Source: an uncultured Stomatobaculum sp.
Lineage (GTDB): Bacteria; Bacillota; Clostridia; Lachnospirales; Lachnospiraceae
Reading direction: 5' to 3'
Length of the DNA stretch: 33,670 bases
Assembly: GCF_937924975.1 (NCBI RefSeq)
Contig: NZ_CALEYG010000039.1
Location: forward strand, 1 to 33,670
Shown here: positions 7,902 to 15,774 of the stretch, in pieces
Layout of the letters: the number at the start of each line of letters is the position of its first letter
Numbering within the stretch: position 1 is the stretch's first letter
The notes under the pieces: model-generated
Told to the model about the DNA's origin: nothing
Database searches by the model: none
Seen by the model: the letters and a program-made list of their open reading frames with translations, nothing else
Translations under genes and position numbers: made by a program

Positions 7902-8819
7902 TCAATCGTATTTGATTCGGGGATCAATCAGGCAGTAAAAGACATCGACGACCATCGTCATGACCATGAGGAAGGTCGCGTAAAAAATAGTGACGCCCAT
8001 GATGGTTGTATAGTCTCTCTGCGAGACACTGTTGACAAAGTGAACTCCGAGGCCCGGAATCGCAAAGATCTTCTCAACGACGAAGGAACCTGTCATCAGA
8101 TTCGCGATCATCGGCCCCAGTACCGTAATGACGGGAATCAGCGCGTTTCGAAGGGCGTGCTTTGTAATAATAGCTAATTCGGTAAGTCCTTTTGCCCTTG
8201 CCGTTCGAATATAATCCTGCCCCATCACCTCGAGCAGCGAACTTCTCATGAGACGCGCAACATAGCTGATGTCATAGCCGCCTAGGGCAATGACGGGAAG
8301 AATATAGCCCTTCCAGCTGTCAATGCCGTAAGTCGGAAGCAAGCTCAATTTGAGGGCAAAGAAATAGATCAGAAGTGAGGCAATCACAAAGGACGGTATT
8401 GTGACCCCAACCGTCGCCAGACCCATGACCAGCATGTCCTGCCACTTCCCATTCTTGACCGCCGCACATATCCCCATAGGCAGCGCAGCCAACAGGACAA
8501 AGACAATGGTTATGCCGCCGAGCTTTGCCGAGACCGGAAAACCGTCAGCGATAAACTCATTGACCGTTTTTCCCGGATATTTATACGACGGTCCGAAATC
8601 CCCGCGGACGACTCCCTTGAGGTAATCGACAAACTGAAGCGGAAGCGCTTCGTTCAAGTGATACTTTTCGTTCATAGCCGCTTCTATTTCAGCCGAGAGC
8701 TTTTTTTCACCTGTGAACGGACCGCCGGGAACCGCATGCATGATGACAAAGGTCAGCAAAATGATGAAAAACATAGCAACTGCCATCATTCCGACTCGCT
8801 TCATGAAATATCTCGCCAT
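7902..8819 (-). CDS. oppB: Oligopeptide ABC transporter permease OppB
   Basis: A 305-residue inner-membrane permease and first gene of the opp operon. The first span (MMAVAMFFIILLTFVIMHAV) is followed by the family motif PGGPF. The transport domain carries the coupling sequence DYIRTARAKGLTELAIITKH, and ends with the typical FYCLIDPRIKYD. The ATG at 8819 has a strong GGGGAGGAG site. With oppC it forms the translocation pore. The operon order oppB-oppC-oppD-oppF-oppA is complete. Confidence 0.94.
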   Translation of the reverse strand: MARYFMKRVGMMAVAMFFIILLTFVIMHAVPGGPFTGEKKLSAEIEAAMNEKYHLNEALPLQFVDYLKGVVRGDFGPSYKYPGKTVNEFIADGFPVSAKLGGITIVFVLLAALPMGICAAVKNGKWQDMLVMGLATVGVTIPSFVIASLLIYFFALKLSLLPTYGIDSWKGYILPVIALGGYDISYVARLMRSSLLEVMGQDYIRTARAKGLTELAIITKHALRNALIPVITVLGPMIANLMTGSFVVEKIFAIPGLGVHFVNSVSQRDYTTIMGVTIFYATFLMVMTMVVDVFYCLIDPRIKYD

Positions 8820-8899
8820 ATTCTCCTCCCCCTGCGAAATTCAAACGGCACCTGCTTTTGCATGAAAAGCCAACGCATTTCGCTTTAGCGAATCACCGT

Positions 8900-8927
8900 A
8901 TTGTATTGCTTCTTGCTTGTTCCCCAA
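8900..8927 (-). promoter_or_regulatory. Possible opp operon promoter
   Basis: Upstream of oppB the minus strand shows a good -10 box TACAAT (8900-8905). A weak -35 candidate TTGGGG (8922-8927) lies 16 bases away. The region is AT-rich compared with its surroundings and lies about 80 bases before the oppB start. A short TTCGC/GCGAA palindrome at about 8879-8892 sits between promoter and gene and could be an operator. I cannot test that. Confidence 0.35.
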
Positions 8928-8989
8928 TCTATCACAATTGTTTCACTAATGCAATATAATTGTATTTTTATTCTTCCTCTGATATCAAA

Positions 8990-9021
8990 AAAGGCGAGTC
9001 AGCCGCAGCTGTCTCGCCTTT
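8990..9021 (-). terminator. Terminator of acylphosphatase gene
   Basis: A 9-bp perfect stem (AAAGGCGAG with CTCGCCTTT) has a 14-base loop. On the minus strand it is followed by a run of T residues. It lies 12 bases beyond the acyP stop and separates that gene from the opp promoter. Confidence 0.8.
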
Positions 9022-9033
9022 CTCCGAGGTTTC

Positions 9034-9300
9034 TCATCGTATCCGAAAGCCCCTTTCCTCTTCCTTGATCGGAATAGTTCTGACCTCCATGTTTTCAATC
9101 TTCACATAGCGTCCCTGTTCGATTTCTAGGATCACGCGGTCAATCTGCGCTTCCGTCCCCTGAATCTCCATGCTGACAGAGCCGTCGTCCTCATTTCGCA
9201 CCCAGCCCACAGCGCCCGCAAATTCGGCGGCGTACTTTGCCCGGTATCGAAATCCGACGCCCTGCACAAAGCCGTAAAACCGAAGGTATTTCCGTATCAT
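9034..9300 (-). CDS. acyP: Acylphosphatase
   Basis: The 88-residue cytoplasmic enzyme hydrolyses carboxyl-phosphate mixed anhydrides such as acetyl phosphate or 1,3-bisphosphoglycerate. The family signature FVQGVGFRYR holds the phosphate-binding loop and catalytic Arg18. GWVRNEDDGSV supplies the catalytic Asn36. The length is normal for the family. The ATG follows a GAGGAG site. It is a single-gene unit closed by the terminator at 8990-9021. Confidence 0.95.
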   Translation of the reverse strand: MIRKYLRFYGFVQGVGFRYRAKYAAEFAGAVGWVRNEDDGSVSMEIQGTEAQIDRVILEIEQGRYVKIENMEVRTIPIKEEERGFRIR

Positions 9301-9419
9301 ACGCGACTCCTCTATCCTGTTCTGCCTCTCTATACCGAAGCGACATTCATCCTTTTACCCGGCGCTGAATGCCGTCATCTCGATTGTATCTTAGTATGGC
9401 AGAGCTCTCTGCGTTTCCT

Positions 9420-11894
9420 TTAACGCAGCGCGACATCGATCTTATCATCCAGACTGTCATCTTCCACCGTAAAATAATTTCGGTCTCCGGCTCTGCGGTA
9501 AAAGAGGGCCAGTTGCCCCGTCTGCTGCACCAGAACGGCTTCTAACTTGCCTGCCACCCCTTCCTCGGACTCTGCGGAGATGAGAGAGCCGCTGTCAAGC
9601 TTCTCCTTCAGCGCGACGAGGTAGCTGTGCCCGAGTTTCGAGAGTCCGGCCTCATTCATGCGGAAGCAGAGCTGCACCGCCCGGTCTCCCACGGGATAGT
9701 AGAGCTCACAGAAGGGCGCATCCTTCGTGTACTCATGCTCCTCCGGACGGAAGAGTTCGTAAAAGTCTCTGAGCCCGGCCTCGTTCTTTCGAATGCAGGC
9801 AATGGCGCGCTTCTTTTCCGGGCCGTCCTCATCCCTTCCCTCCTGCAGTGCTTGGTCCGCTTCGGGATCGATCCAGTGGTAGAGCATCGCTTCCAGACTT
9901 GCCCCTTCTTCCGCTTCCCGCTTTAGGGTGAGGAACTCATAATCTCCCGGTACGAGTTTCAGTCCCTCCTCTGCCGCGGCGCGTGCGCCCTCCTTGTCCC
10001 CGAAGTGCGCGCGTAGCTTTCCGAGCAAAAGGTAAGTCCAAGGATAGTCCGCTTCTTCGAGTACACCTTGTTCCGCATAGCGCAGCGCCTCTTCTGGATA
10101 TCCGCTGTACAAAAGTCCCACGGCATAGCGGTAATACCAGACGCCGGAACCCTTGGCGTTTTCCTCTGCGTCCTTCATCCATGCTTGCCCGCGGTAGTAA
10201 TAACTGTATTCTCCCACGTTGTTGCAGGCGAGACCGTAGTAGAGCGAGAGTTTCAAATCCCGGCGGGCCTGCTTCTTTGAAAAGCGGCCGGCCGCGGCGC
10301 CCGCATCCACAAACTGCTCAATCCAACGCACCATTTTCCCGTAATAGCCGCCGTCATCCTCCAGAAAGGCCTCCAGGGTCTCAATGTCTTCGGGCGAGAG
10401 CAGAGAGCCGGTCTCCGCGTGCCGTTTCGGTTCCGCGCGGTAGAGGGTAATTCCGCCCACATTTCTTCGAAAGCTGTGAAACTCCGCACCGGTCATGCCC
10501 CGCTCCTTAAAGAAGGCGAGGGCGGCATCCAGCACAGACTCCAAGTCCCAGGCAATGAAGTCCAAATAGCCGTAGTACAGGCCGCTCGCAAATCCCGTAT
10601 GGCAGAGGGCATCCTCACCGCCGTGTTCGCTCAAATAGGCGCGCAATTCATCGCGAAACGCTGCGAGCGCCTCTTCTCTTCCCTCTTCCGGAAAGGCGCT
10701 GAGGGGATACAGAAGGAAGCCCGGCACTATGCCGTTACGGTGATATTCGTCAACCAGATCGCTCTCTCCGTGCAGATATTCATTGATGGCCACGGAAAAG
10801 CGTGTGCTGCCCTCATAGACATCCAGGCGCCAGTCGGCATCCGGATCTTCATCCGCATCGAGCCGATACGCAATTTCGGAAGTATCCAGATAGGCTCCGG
10901 CATCCTCCCACGCGGGATAGCCGAGCTCCGTTACATACGCGTATAAGTCCGAAAGTTTCTTCGACTCACCCGCCTCGGGCGCTTCCAGTAACTCGATACC
11001 CGTGAGAAACGCAATCGCCGCTATGTCGCCGAGTATCTGGTTCGTTAGCTTATAGAGCATCCACTCCGCCCGCCGCGGATTTTCCCGCTGCAGGGGCAGG
11101 AGCTTTTCACAGTAGAGTTTCAGAGAAAAAAGCTGCTCTCCGGTCGGAATCAGCCAAACGTCTACATCCGCGGCATCGATTTGAACGGTATCTTGTTGCA
11201 GCGCAAACTTATCGCTCGGCGCGGAACCCGCCCGTATCTTCCAGTGCGCGAGAACTTCCTTCGGCGCGCGGCGGCAAAAATACACGAGGGGATAGAGCGC
11301 GGAGCGTCTTCCCTCCGCACAGAGTATGAGCTCATACTTCTCTCCGTCAAAGCCGAGTTCAAACGAGACATCTCGAATGGCCTGCTCCAGTACGGCGCCG
11401 CAGCGCTGCAACATCGCCTCTCCATCGTCCTCGTTTCGGTCGATTGCCGCCCGGAGTTCTGCCTCGATTTTAAGAAATGCGTCCCAGGCTTCTGCCGTTC
11501 TCTCCCGGAAGTTTTTCTCAAAGCGCGGAAAGGTAAGGCGCTCCCTGCAGTCCCCTACATACTCGCTTATTTCCTTGTCTTTCGGATGCAGGAAGAGGGC
11601 GCGCTCAAAGTAGTAAAGCGCAAGCCCGTCCTCGTCGAGATAATAATAGGCGAGCGCCATCAACCGGTTATGCCGAAAATCTTCCGAAAGCTCCTCTTCG
11701 TGTGCTGCCAAGACTGCAATCGCCTTATGATAGAGCTCTGTTCCCTCGGTCTCCGCAAGTGCGAGATAAGCCGTCGCAAGCTCTGAATCTCCCTCGGGGC
11801 CGCGCTCCTCGGCGGGAATTGTCTCCAACATCTCCCTGCTCTTCTCAAACGCGCCGCTCTCGTTCCAACGCCGGCATTGTTCCAAAATATCCAC
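9420..11894 (-). CDS. Large TPR-containing protein of unknown function
   Basis: The 824-residue soluble protein has no signal peptide and no membrane span. TPR-like helical pairs are visible near residues 73-110 (AYYYLDEDGLALYYFERAL, then FLHPKD) and near 586-660 (YAVGLLYSGYPEEALRYAEQ, then LLLGKLRAHFGDKEGARAAA). The middle 450 residues and the C-terminal 160 residues are acidic, and I do not recognise a catalytic motif in them. The start is a GTG with a strong GAGGAGGAAA site. Proteins of this layout often sit beside ankyrin, DUF4241 and DUF4261 genes, exactly as here, which suggests a shared accessory or immunity role. That is inference from context. It is the last gene of the run and has no clear terminator before acyP. 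Confidence 0.8.
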   Translation of the reverse strand: MDILEQCRRWNESGAFEKSREMLETIPAEERGPEGDSELATAYLALAETEGTELYHKAIAVLAAHEEELSEDFRHNRLMALAYYYLDEDGLALYYFERALFLHPKDKEISEYVGDCRERLTFPRFEKNFRERTAEAWDAFLKIEAELRAAIDRNEDDGEAMLQRCGAVLEQAIRDVSFELGFDGEKYELILCAEGRRSALYPLVYFCRRAPKEVLAHWKIRAGSAPSDKFALQQDTVQIDAADVDVWLIPTGEQLFSLKLYCEKLLPLQRENPRRAEWMLYKLTNQILGDIAAIAFLTGIELLEAPEAGESKKLSDLYAYVTELGYPAWEDAGAYLDTSEIAYRLDADEDPDADWRLDVYEGSTRFSVAINEYLHGESDLVDEYHRNGIVPGFLLYPLSAFPEEGREEALAAFRDELRAYLSEHGGEDALCHTGFASGLYYGYLDFIAWDLESVLDAALAFFKERGMTGAEFHSFRRNVGGITLYRAEPKRHAETGSLLSPEDIETLEAFLEDDGGYYGKMVRWIEQFVDAGAAAGRFSKKQARRDLKLSLYYGLACNNVGEYSYYYRGQAWMKDAEENAKGSGVWYYRYAVGLLYSGYPEEALRYAEQGVLEEADYPWTYLLLGKLRAHFGDKEGARAAAEEGLKLVPGDYEFLTLKREAEEGASLEAMLYHWIDPEADQALQEGRDEDGPEKKRAIACIRKNEAGLRDFYELFRPEEHEYTKDAPFCELYYPVGDRAVQLCFRMNEAGLSKLGHSYLVALKEKLDSGSLISAESEEGVAGKLEAVLVQQTGQLALFYRRAGDRNYFTVEDDSLDDKIDVALR

Positions 11895-11983
11895 GCGCTT
11901 TCCTCCTCATTCGCTTTCCGACTTTTGCCGAAATGCCGCATAGCCCTTGCCCACTGCAAAGGACTTCGAAAACCAATCCTACA

Positions 11984-12844
11984 CTACTCCGAAAATTCTC
12001 CGTCTACCATGCCGTTCAAATAAAAACCGGGGTCGGCGATAAACGCCTCCCAACTTGCAAGCGGGCAGAACTCCTCCTGCTCTGTATCGAGATACCAAAT
12101 TCGCTTGTCTCTCGGACTCCAGAGCAAGACATAGTCACTGTAGTTATCCATCTCCGCCATGAGAGACAAGAGCTTTTTCCGCTTCCAACGGAACTCCCGC
12201 AGTTCAAGATAGGGGTAAAACTCCATCCACCGCACCGACTCCCGTTCAGGGAATTCAAGGCGCAGCGCCCCGTTTTTAAAGTACGCTGTCATAGCCGCCG
12301 GCAGATGATAGCTTTTTAGCTCTCTCAGCTTCTCCTGCTCGTTGTGCCAGTCCTCCGGCTCGAGAGAGCGCAAATACTCGGCCATCTCTCTGTTCTTGTT
12401 CTGCACCGCCAGCGTATAGGGACGGTCGCCGTACTTGTCCGCAAGAGTGATATCCGCCCCCTTTGAAACAAGATAGCGAAGAAGCTCCAAGTGATTCTCG
12501 CGTGCCGCCTCCGTGACCGGGGTCGAGGCATAGGGAAAGACCATGTCCGGCTTATGAAAGTTGATGTCCGCCCCCTGTTGTAAGAGGTACTCTACAAGCA
12601 TGCGGTTTCCGCTGTGCGCCGCAGCGCGGAGCGGCTTCCCGCCGTAGCGCCGTAAATCCAAAGATAGCATATCGATTACGGGCAGTATCTTCGGATCTCT
12701 GACATCCTCCAGGCAGTAAAAGAGGCGGCTTATATTCTCCTCCCGCGGCGTGATGCGGGCACCTGCCTCCACCATCGAAAGAAAGGCGCTCAGGTCTCCC
12801 TTGTTGAGCGCCTCGTAGAGGCTCTCCTCCTTCACCTCACTCAT
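11984..12844 (-). CDS. Ankyrin-repeat protein with SUKH-like C-terminal region
   Basis: The protein has 286 residues. Three ankyrin-type repeats are visible: PLRAAAHSGNRMLVEYLLQQ with GADIN (about 68-98), PVTEAARENHLELLRYLVSK with GADIT (about 108-135), and a weaker PYTLAVQNKNREMAEYL. The last 100 residues (YVLLWSPRDKRIWYLDTEQE, then SWEAFIADPGFYLNG) resemble the tail of SMI1/KNR4 (SUKH) immunity-type domains, where a short acidic sheet is followed by a helix-forming segment. The resemblance is by eye and should be tested by profile search. The ATG overlaps the DUF4241 stop by 4 bases (ATGA), so the two are translationally coupled. Ankyrin and SUKH proteins are frequent in bacterial toxin-immunity arrays. 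Confidence 0.75.
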   Translation of the reverse strand: MSEVKEESLYEALNKGDLSAFLSMVEAGARITPREENISRLFYCLEDVRDPKILPVIDMLSLDLRRYGGKPLRAAAHSGNRMLVEYLLQQGADINFHKPDMVFPYASTPVTEAARENHLELLRYLVSKGADITLADKYGDRPYTLAVQNKNREMAEYLRSLEPEDWHNEQEKLRELKSYHLPAAMTAYFKNGALRLEFPERESVRWMEFYPYLELREFRWKRKKLLSLMAEMDNYSDYVLLWSPRDKRIWYLDTEQEEFCPLASWEAFIADPGFYLNGMVDGEFSE

Positions 12845-13578
12845 GCCTCGTTTTCCTCGGTATAGGTCCGCTCGATGTCTATGAACTGAATGTAGATACC
12901 GGAGACCTTGCCCTCGCTGTCATAGCCGAAATATGTCGGGTAATAGCCGTCTCCCCAACCGCTCGCAAAGAGAGCCACTTCCGCATTCGCCCCCGGAACT
13001 TCCCACTTGAGCCAGTCGCCCCATTCGCCCTGGTACTTCGGATGTTCCGCTGCGTTCTTTTTTAAGAGTTCCTCCAGCAAGTCGCCGTAGAGGTCAAAGT
13101 CGCTGTCCTGCTTTGTCTTCTCTTCCAGAAAGGCAAGATAAGCTTCTTTTGTCGCGAAGTCCGCAATGCAAGCCATACCGGCATCCACGCCGAAGCCAAA
13201 GTAATCGCCCTCTTTGAATTCTCCCTCAAGTCTCTCTTCGCCCGTCACCGCGAGCTCATAGCGCACCGTTTCTCGGCCGCTCACTTCCAGCTTGGCGCAG
13301 GCATAGCGGTCTCCGTACTCCTTGCTCGGCACCACGCAGAGCTTTAGCGCATAGCTTCCGGCCGGTATGGTCTGCAGATAGGGAACGGCATCATCCAGGG
13401 TCACCATGGGATCGCAAACCACAATTTTTCCCGTCGGAAAATGCACGGGTCCGAGATCCAGGATATCCACTTCCTTTCTTCCGATTACCTTCTCCGTGAA
13501 ATAGCGCTCCAATTTGACATCCGCGTCCAGAATTTCGCGCACTGCCTCATACTGTTTCATCCACTCTGCTGTCGGCAT
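12841..13578 (-). CDS. DUF4241 domain protein
   Basis: This 245-residue protein matches the DUF4241 pattern as I know it: a GKIVVCDPMVTLDDAVPYLQ segment, then PAGSYALKLCVV, a beta-rich middle, and FGFGVDAGMACIADFAT with its conserved DAG. The C-terminal half ends in WGDGYYPTYFGYDSEGKVSG, also typical. The biochemical role of the family is not known to me. It is recurrent in polymorphic-toxin immunity loci. The start follows GAGAGGAAA. The 3' end overlaps the ankyrin gene by 4 bases. A 6-bp ACCGGT/ACCGGT hairpin at 13598-13612 lies just upstream and may influence translation. Confidence 0.8.
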   Translation of the reverse strand: MPTAEWMKQYEAVREILDADVKLERYFTEKVIGRKEVDILDLGPVHFPTGKIVVCDPMVTLDDAVPYLQTIPAGSYALKLCVVPSKEYGDRYACAKLEVSGRETVRYELAVTGEERLEGEFKEGDYFGFGVDAGMACIADFATKEAYLAFLEEKTKQDSDFDLYGDLLEELLKKNAAEHPKYQGEWGDWLKWEVPGANAEVALFASGWGDGYYPTYFGYDSEGKVSGIYIQFIDIERTYTEENEA

Positions 13579-13632
13579 CTCTTTTTCCTCTCGATAAACC
13601 GGTTTTACCGGTGTTTTTATTGACTCCCGTTC

Positions 13633-14511
13633 TCAGCGCGTCCCCGACGCGTACTCGCCCATATTGATATCCAGTACCTCTCTCGGCGGCTGAATCAATG
13701 CATCCTCATAGCGGCAGGACCAGTGCAGTTCGGAACTCATCTCTCCGTCTACGACGCCGTCCACCGTCTCCCCGTCCGCAATTACGTTTCCGCTGCCAAG
13801 CAGATAGGCGGCCACATTGTAGGCGTGATTCACAACCCAATTCGGATTCATACCGTGGAAATGGTACTGAAGATCCGGCAGGAAGAGGGTGCTCATACCC
13901 AGGGTATCCACGACCATGTCTTCGCTGTCCTGCACATTGAAAAAGCGCACGTTGACACCGAAGTAGATGAAGCGGTTTGTTCCCTCCGTCTCATGCTGCC
14001 GCACGCTCTCCGCGGGAAACAGTTTTCCGGAACTCGGAAAATAGAAGGCCTCACAGTCCGGGTACAGTTCCGAAAGGGCCTCCAGGAAGTCCATATCCAG
14101 GGTGGCGCGCTGCACAGCCGGAAGCGCCCTCGCAAGCATATCGGTCGCGAACACACGGTATCGGCAGTTGCCGAGTATATCGTCTCTCTCCTCGAGGCAG
14201 TCCCACATCTGACTCCGAAGAAAGTCATCGATCTCCTCACCATCAAACGGCGTGCACTCCGTCACCATGAGCTGTACCGGCACGCTTTGATCCCGGAACT
14301 CCGCTACATAGTCGAGTGCCGCAAACCCCGCTGTCTTGCCGTCATGGCAGAAGCACTCTGTCTTACCGACATGCTTCTCGATGACAGCACTCATCCGCTC
14401 CTTAGACGGCATATCTGCCGGCTCCCGAAACAAGAGCTCTATCACAAAGGGACCGCCGGCTCTCTCTGCCTTATTCTCATCCAAATCCTGTCGAAATACT
14501 TCTTCGCTCAT
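13633..14511 (-). CDS. DUF4261 domain protein
   Basis: The 292-residue protein carries the DUF4261 hallmark near its C-terminus: RFFNVQDSEDMVVDTLGMST, then FLPDLQYHFHG with paired histidines, followed by NVAAYLLGSGNVIADGETVD. The N-terminal half is an alpha/beta segment with ELLFREPADMPSKERMSAVI. There is no signal peptide. The function of this family is unestablished. Similar proteins sit beside SUKH and ankyrin genes in immunity clusters, and the neighbouring genes agree with that. The ATG at 14511 has a GGGAGGAAG site. It is 54 bases upstream of the DUF4241 gene on the same strand, so they probably share a transcript. Confidence 0.8.
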   Translation of the reverse strand: MSEEVFRQDLDENKAERAGGPFVIELLFREPADMPSKERMSAVIEKHVGKTECFCHDGKTAGFAALDYVAEFRDQSVPVQLMVTECTPFDGEEIDDFLRSQMWDCLEERDDILGNCRYRVFATDMLARALPAVQRATLDMDFLEALSELYPDCEAFYFPSSGKLFPAESVRQHETEGTNRFIYFGVNVRFFNVQDSEDMVVDTLGMSTLFLPDLQYHFHGMNPNWVVNHAYNVAAYLLGSGNVIADGETVDGVVDGEMSSELHWSCRYEDALIQPPREVLDINMGEYASGTR

Positions 14512-14553
14512 CGCTTCCTCCCAATCGGAGCCGCTCCGAAAGCGCGCTCCCTT

Positions 14554-15045
14554 TCAGCACTCAAATAATTCCCGACTTAGGGCTTTCAGTTCTTCGCGGA
14601 ATTCCGCAAGCGCTGTCTCATCCATCATTTCCGCGATATCGTACTCCTTCGCATGTTCCGCAAAATCCCGGAGGGCTGCCCGAAGAACTTCCTTTTCTTC
14701 GCTATTCGCCGTAAGGCGAATGTTCCGCGCTACAAGATCTTCATCCAGGTCTTGTAAATTCACGCTCCCGCTCCGCAGGCACTCTAAATAAAGGGCCGCA
14801 AGGTCGCCGATCAAATCGATGGCATAGTAAAAGTTAAGTTTCATCCCCTCTCGATTCGTAAAGCGAAGCGCATCCTCGGTCATACGAAGCGAGGACTCCC
14901 GCTCTTCGAGCACCTTAAGGCCCGTCCGTGCAAAAATCTCACCGAGCCCTATCTCATCTTTCTCAAAGTCTTCCAGCAGGCTTAGGAGGGTCAGGCTGTC
15001 GTCCGTCCCACCGACATAGCTGCCCCAATAGCTCTCAATGTACAT
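14554..15045 (-). CDS. Small acidic protein of unrecognised family
   Basis: The protein has 163 residues, is mostly helical in appearance and is strongly acidic. It begins MYIESYWGSYVGGTDDSLTL, a stretch that looks like a conserved family motif, although I cannot name the family. No signal peptide or catalytic motif is visible. The ATG at 15045 was chosen because GGAAGGAG precedes it. A longer in-frame start would overlap the hydrolase coding sequence. Its position, 42 bases upstream of the DUF4261 gene on the same strand, suggests that it belongs to the same accessory or immunity cluster. Confidence 0.7.
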   Translation of the reverse strand: MYIESYWGSYVGGTDDSLTLLSLLEDFEKDEIGLGEIFARTGLKVLEERESSLRMTEDALRFTNREGMKLNFYYAIDLIGDLAALYLECLRSGSVNLQDLDEDLVARNIRLTANSEEKEVLRAALRDFAEHAKEYDIAEMMDETALAEFREELKALSRELFEC

Positions 15046-15103
15046 GCTTCGCTCCTTCCGTACCCGCACCTTTCCCGCAGACATGCAAGCGCCGTCTGCC
15101 CTT

Positions 15104-15769
15104 TCAGCAAGCATTGCTCCCGCAGAACTCTGCCCGAATCTGCTCTCCCAGTTTCCGAAAACGCGCTTCTTTTCCGTCGTGGTGACCGTAGTCATCCATG
15201 GAAAACCGAAGCTCTACGCCCTTTTCGCGTAAGATGTCCGCGACCCGCTCTGCGGCATCCGCGGCCGTAGAGAGCGGTGCCGGATGTCCTTCGCCCTCGC
15301 GTCTGCCGTTTTGCAGATAAAGGCGGCAATTCGCATTCCGGATTTCCGTCCGCGCGCAGTAGTCCGCAAAGCCCGGATACCAAAAAGAACCGCAGAGTGA
15401 GAAGATGGTACACACCGCGGTCTCACGAAATATGCTGTACACTGCTGCAAGCCCCCCGAGGGAATAGCCCCCATAGGCAAGTCGCTCCGAATCAATCGGA
15501 TACTTTTCCAGCAGTTCCGTAAGCTTTTCCCCAAAGAGCTCCCTGTGATACGCATCCGCCTTTCCTTCGAAGGGCTTTGCATCCGCCCGGAATGCGGGCT
15601 GCGGCCAGGGACTGAAGTCTGCGGTTCTCTCATCCGAAACCACAGACAGCACAAACATATCCGAAAGCAAGGCCGCGAGCGTCTTGGGAAGCGCATCGTT
15701 CCAAAGAAGCAGGGGATAGCGCAGTCCTTTTTCGAGCCGTCGCGGCGTCTGCAAACTGTACTGTCTCAC
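15104..15769 (-). CDS. Alpha/beta-hydrolase, esterase-like
   Basis: The 221-residue cytoplasmic protein has the nucleophile elbow GGYSLGG (Ser103) and a likely catalytic His in DDYGHHDGK near the C-terminus, which is the usual layout of the Fes/esterase D-like hydrolases. Its N-terminus (YPLLLWNDA) is shorter than usual for the fold. The best start is a GTG at 15769. It lies only 5 bases beyond the pepD stop, and the ribosome binding site is weak, so translation is probably coupled to pepD. The substrate is unknown. The start codon is the least certain part of this call. Confidence 0.75.
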   Translation of the reverse strand: MRQYSLQTPRRLEKGLRYPLLLWNDALPKTLAALLSDMFVLSVVSDERTADFSPWPQPAFRADAKPFEGKADAYHRELFGEKLTELLEKYPIDSERLAYGGYSLGGLAAVYSIFRETAVCTIFSLCGSFWYPGFADYCARTEIRNANCRLYLQNGRREGEGHPAPLSTAADAAERVADILREKGVELRFSMDDYGHHDGKEARFRKLGEQIRAEFCGSNAC

Positions 15770-15774
15770 TCGGC

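Noticed and set aside
13598..13612. Terminator between DUF4261 and DUF4241 genes
   Set aside because: The 6-bp stem has only three T residues after it on the minus strand and the genes are likely cotranscribed. It is better read as a possible leader hairpin.
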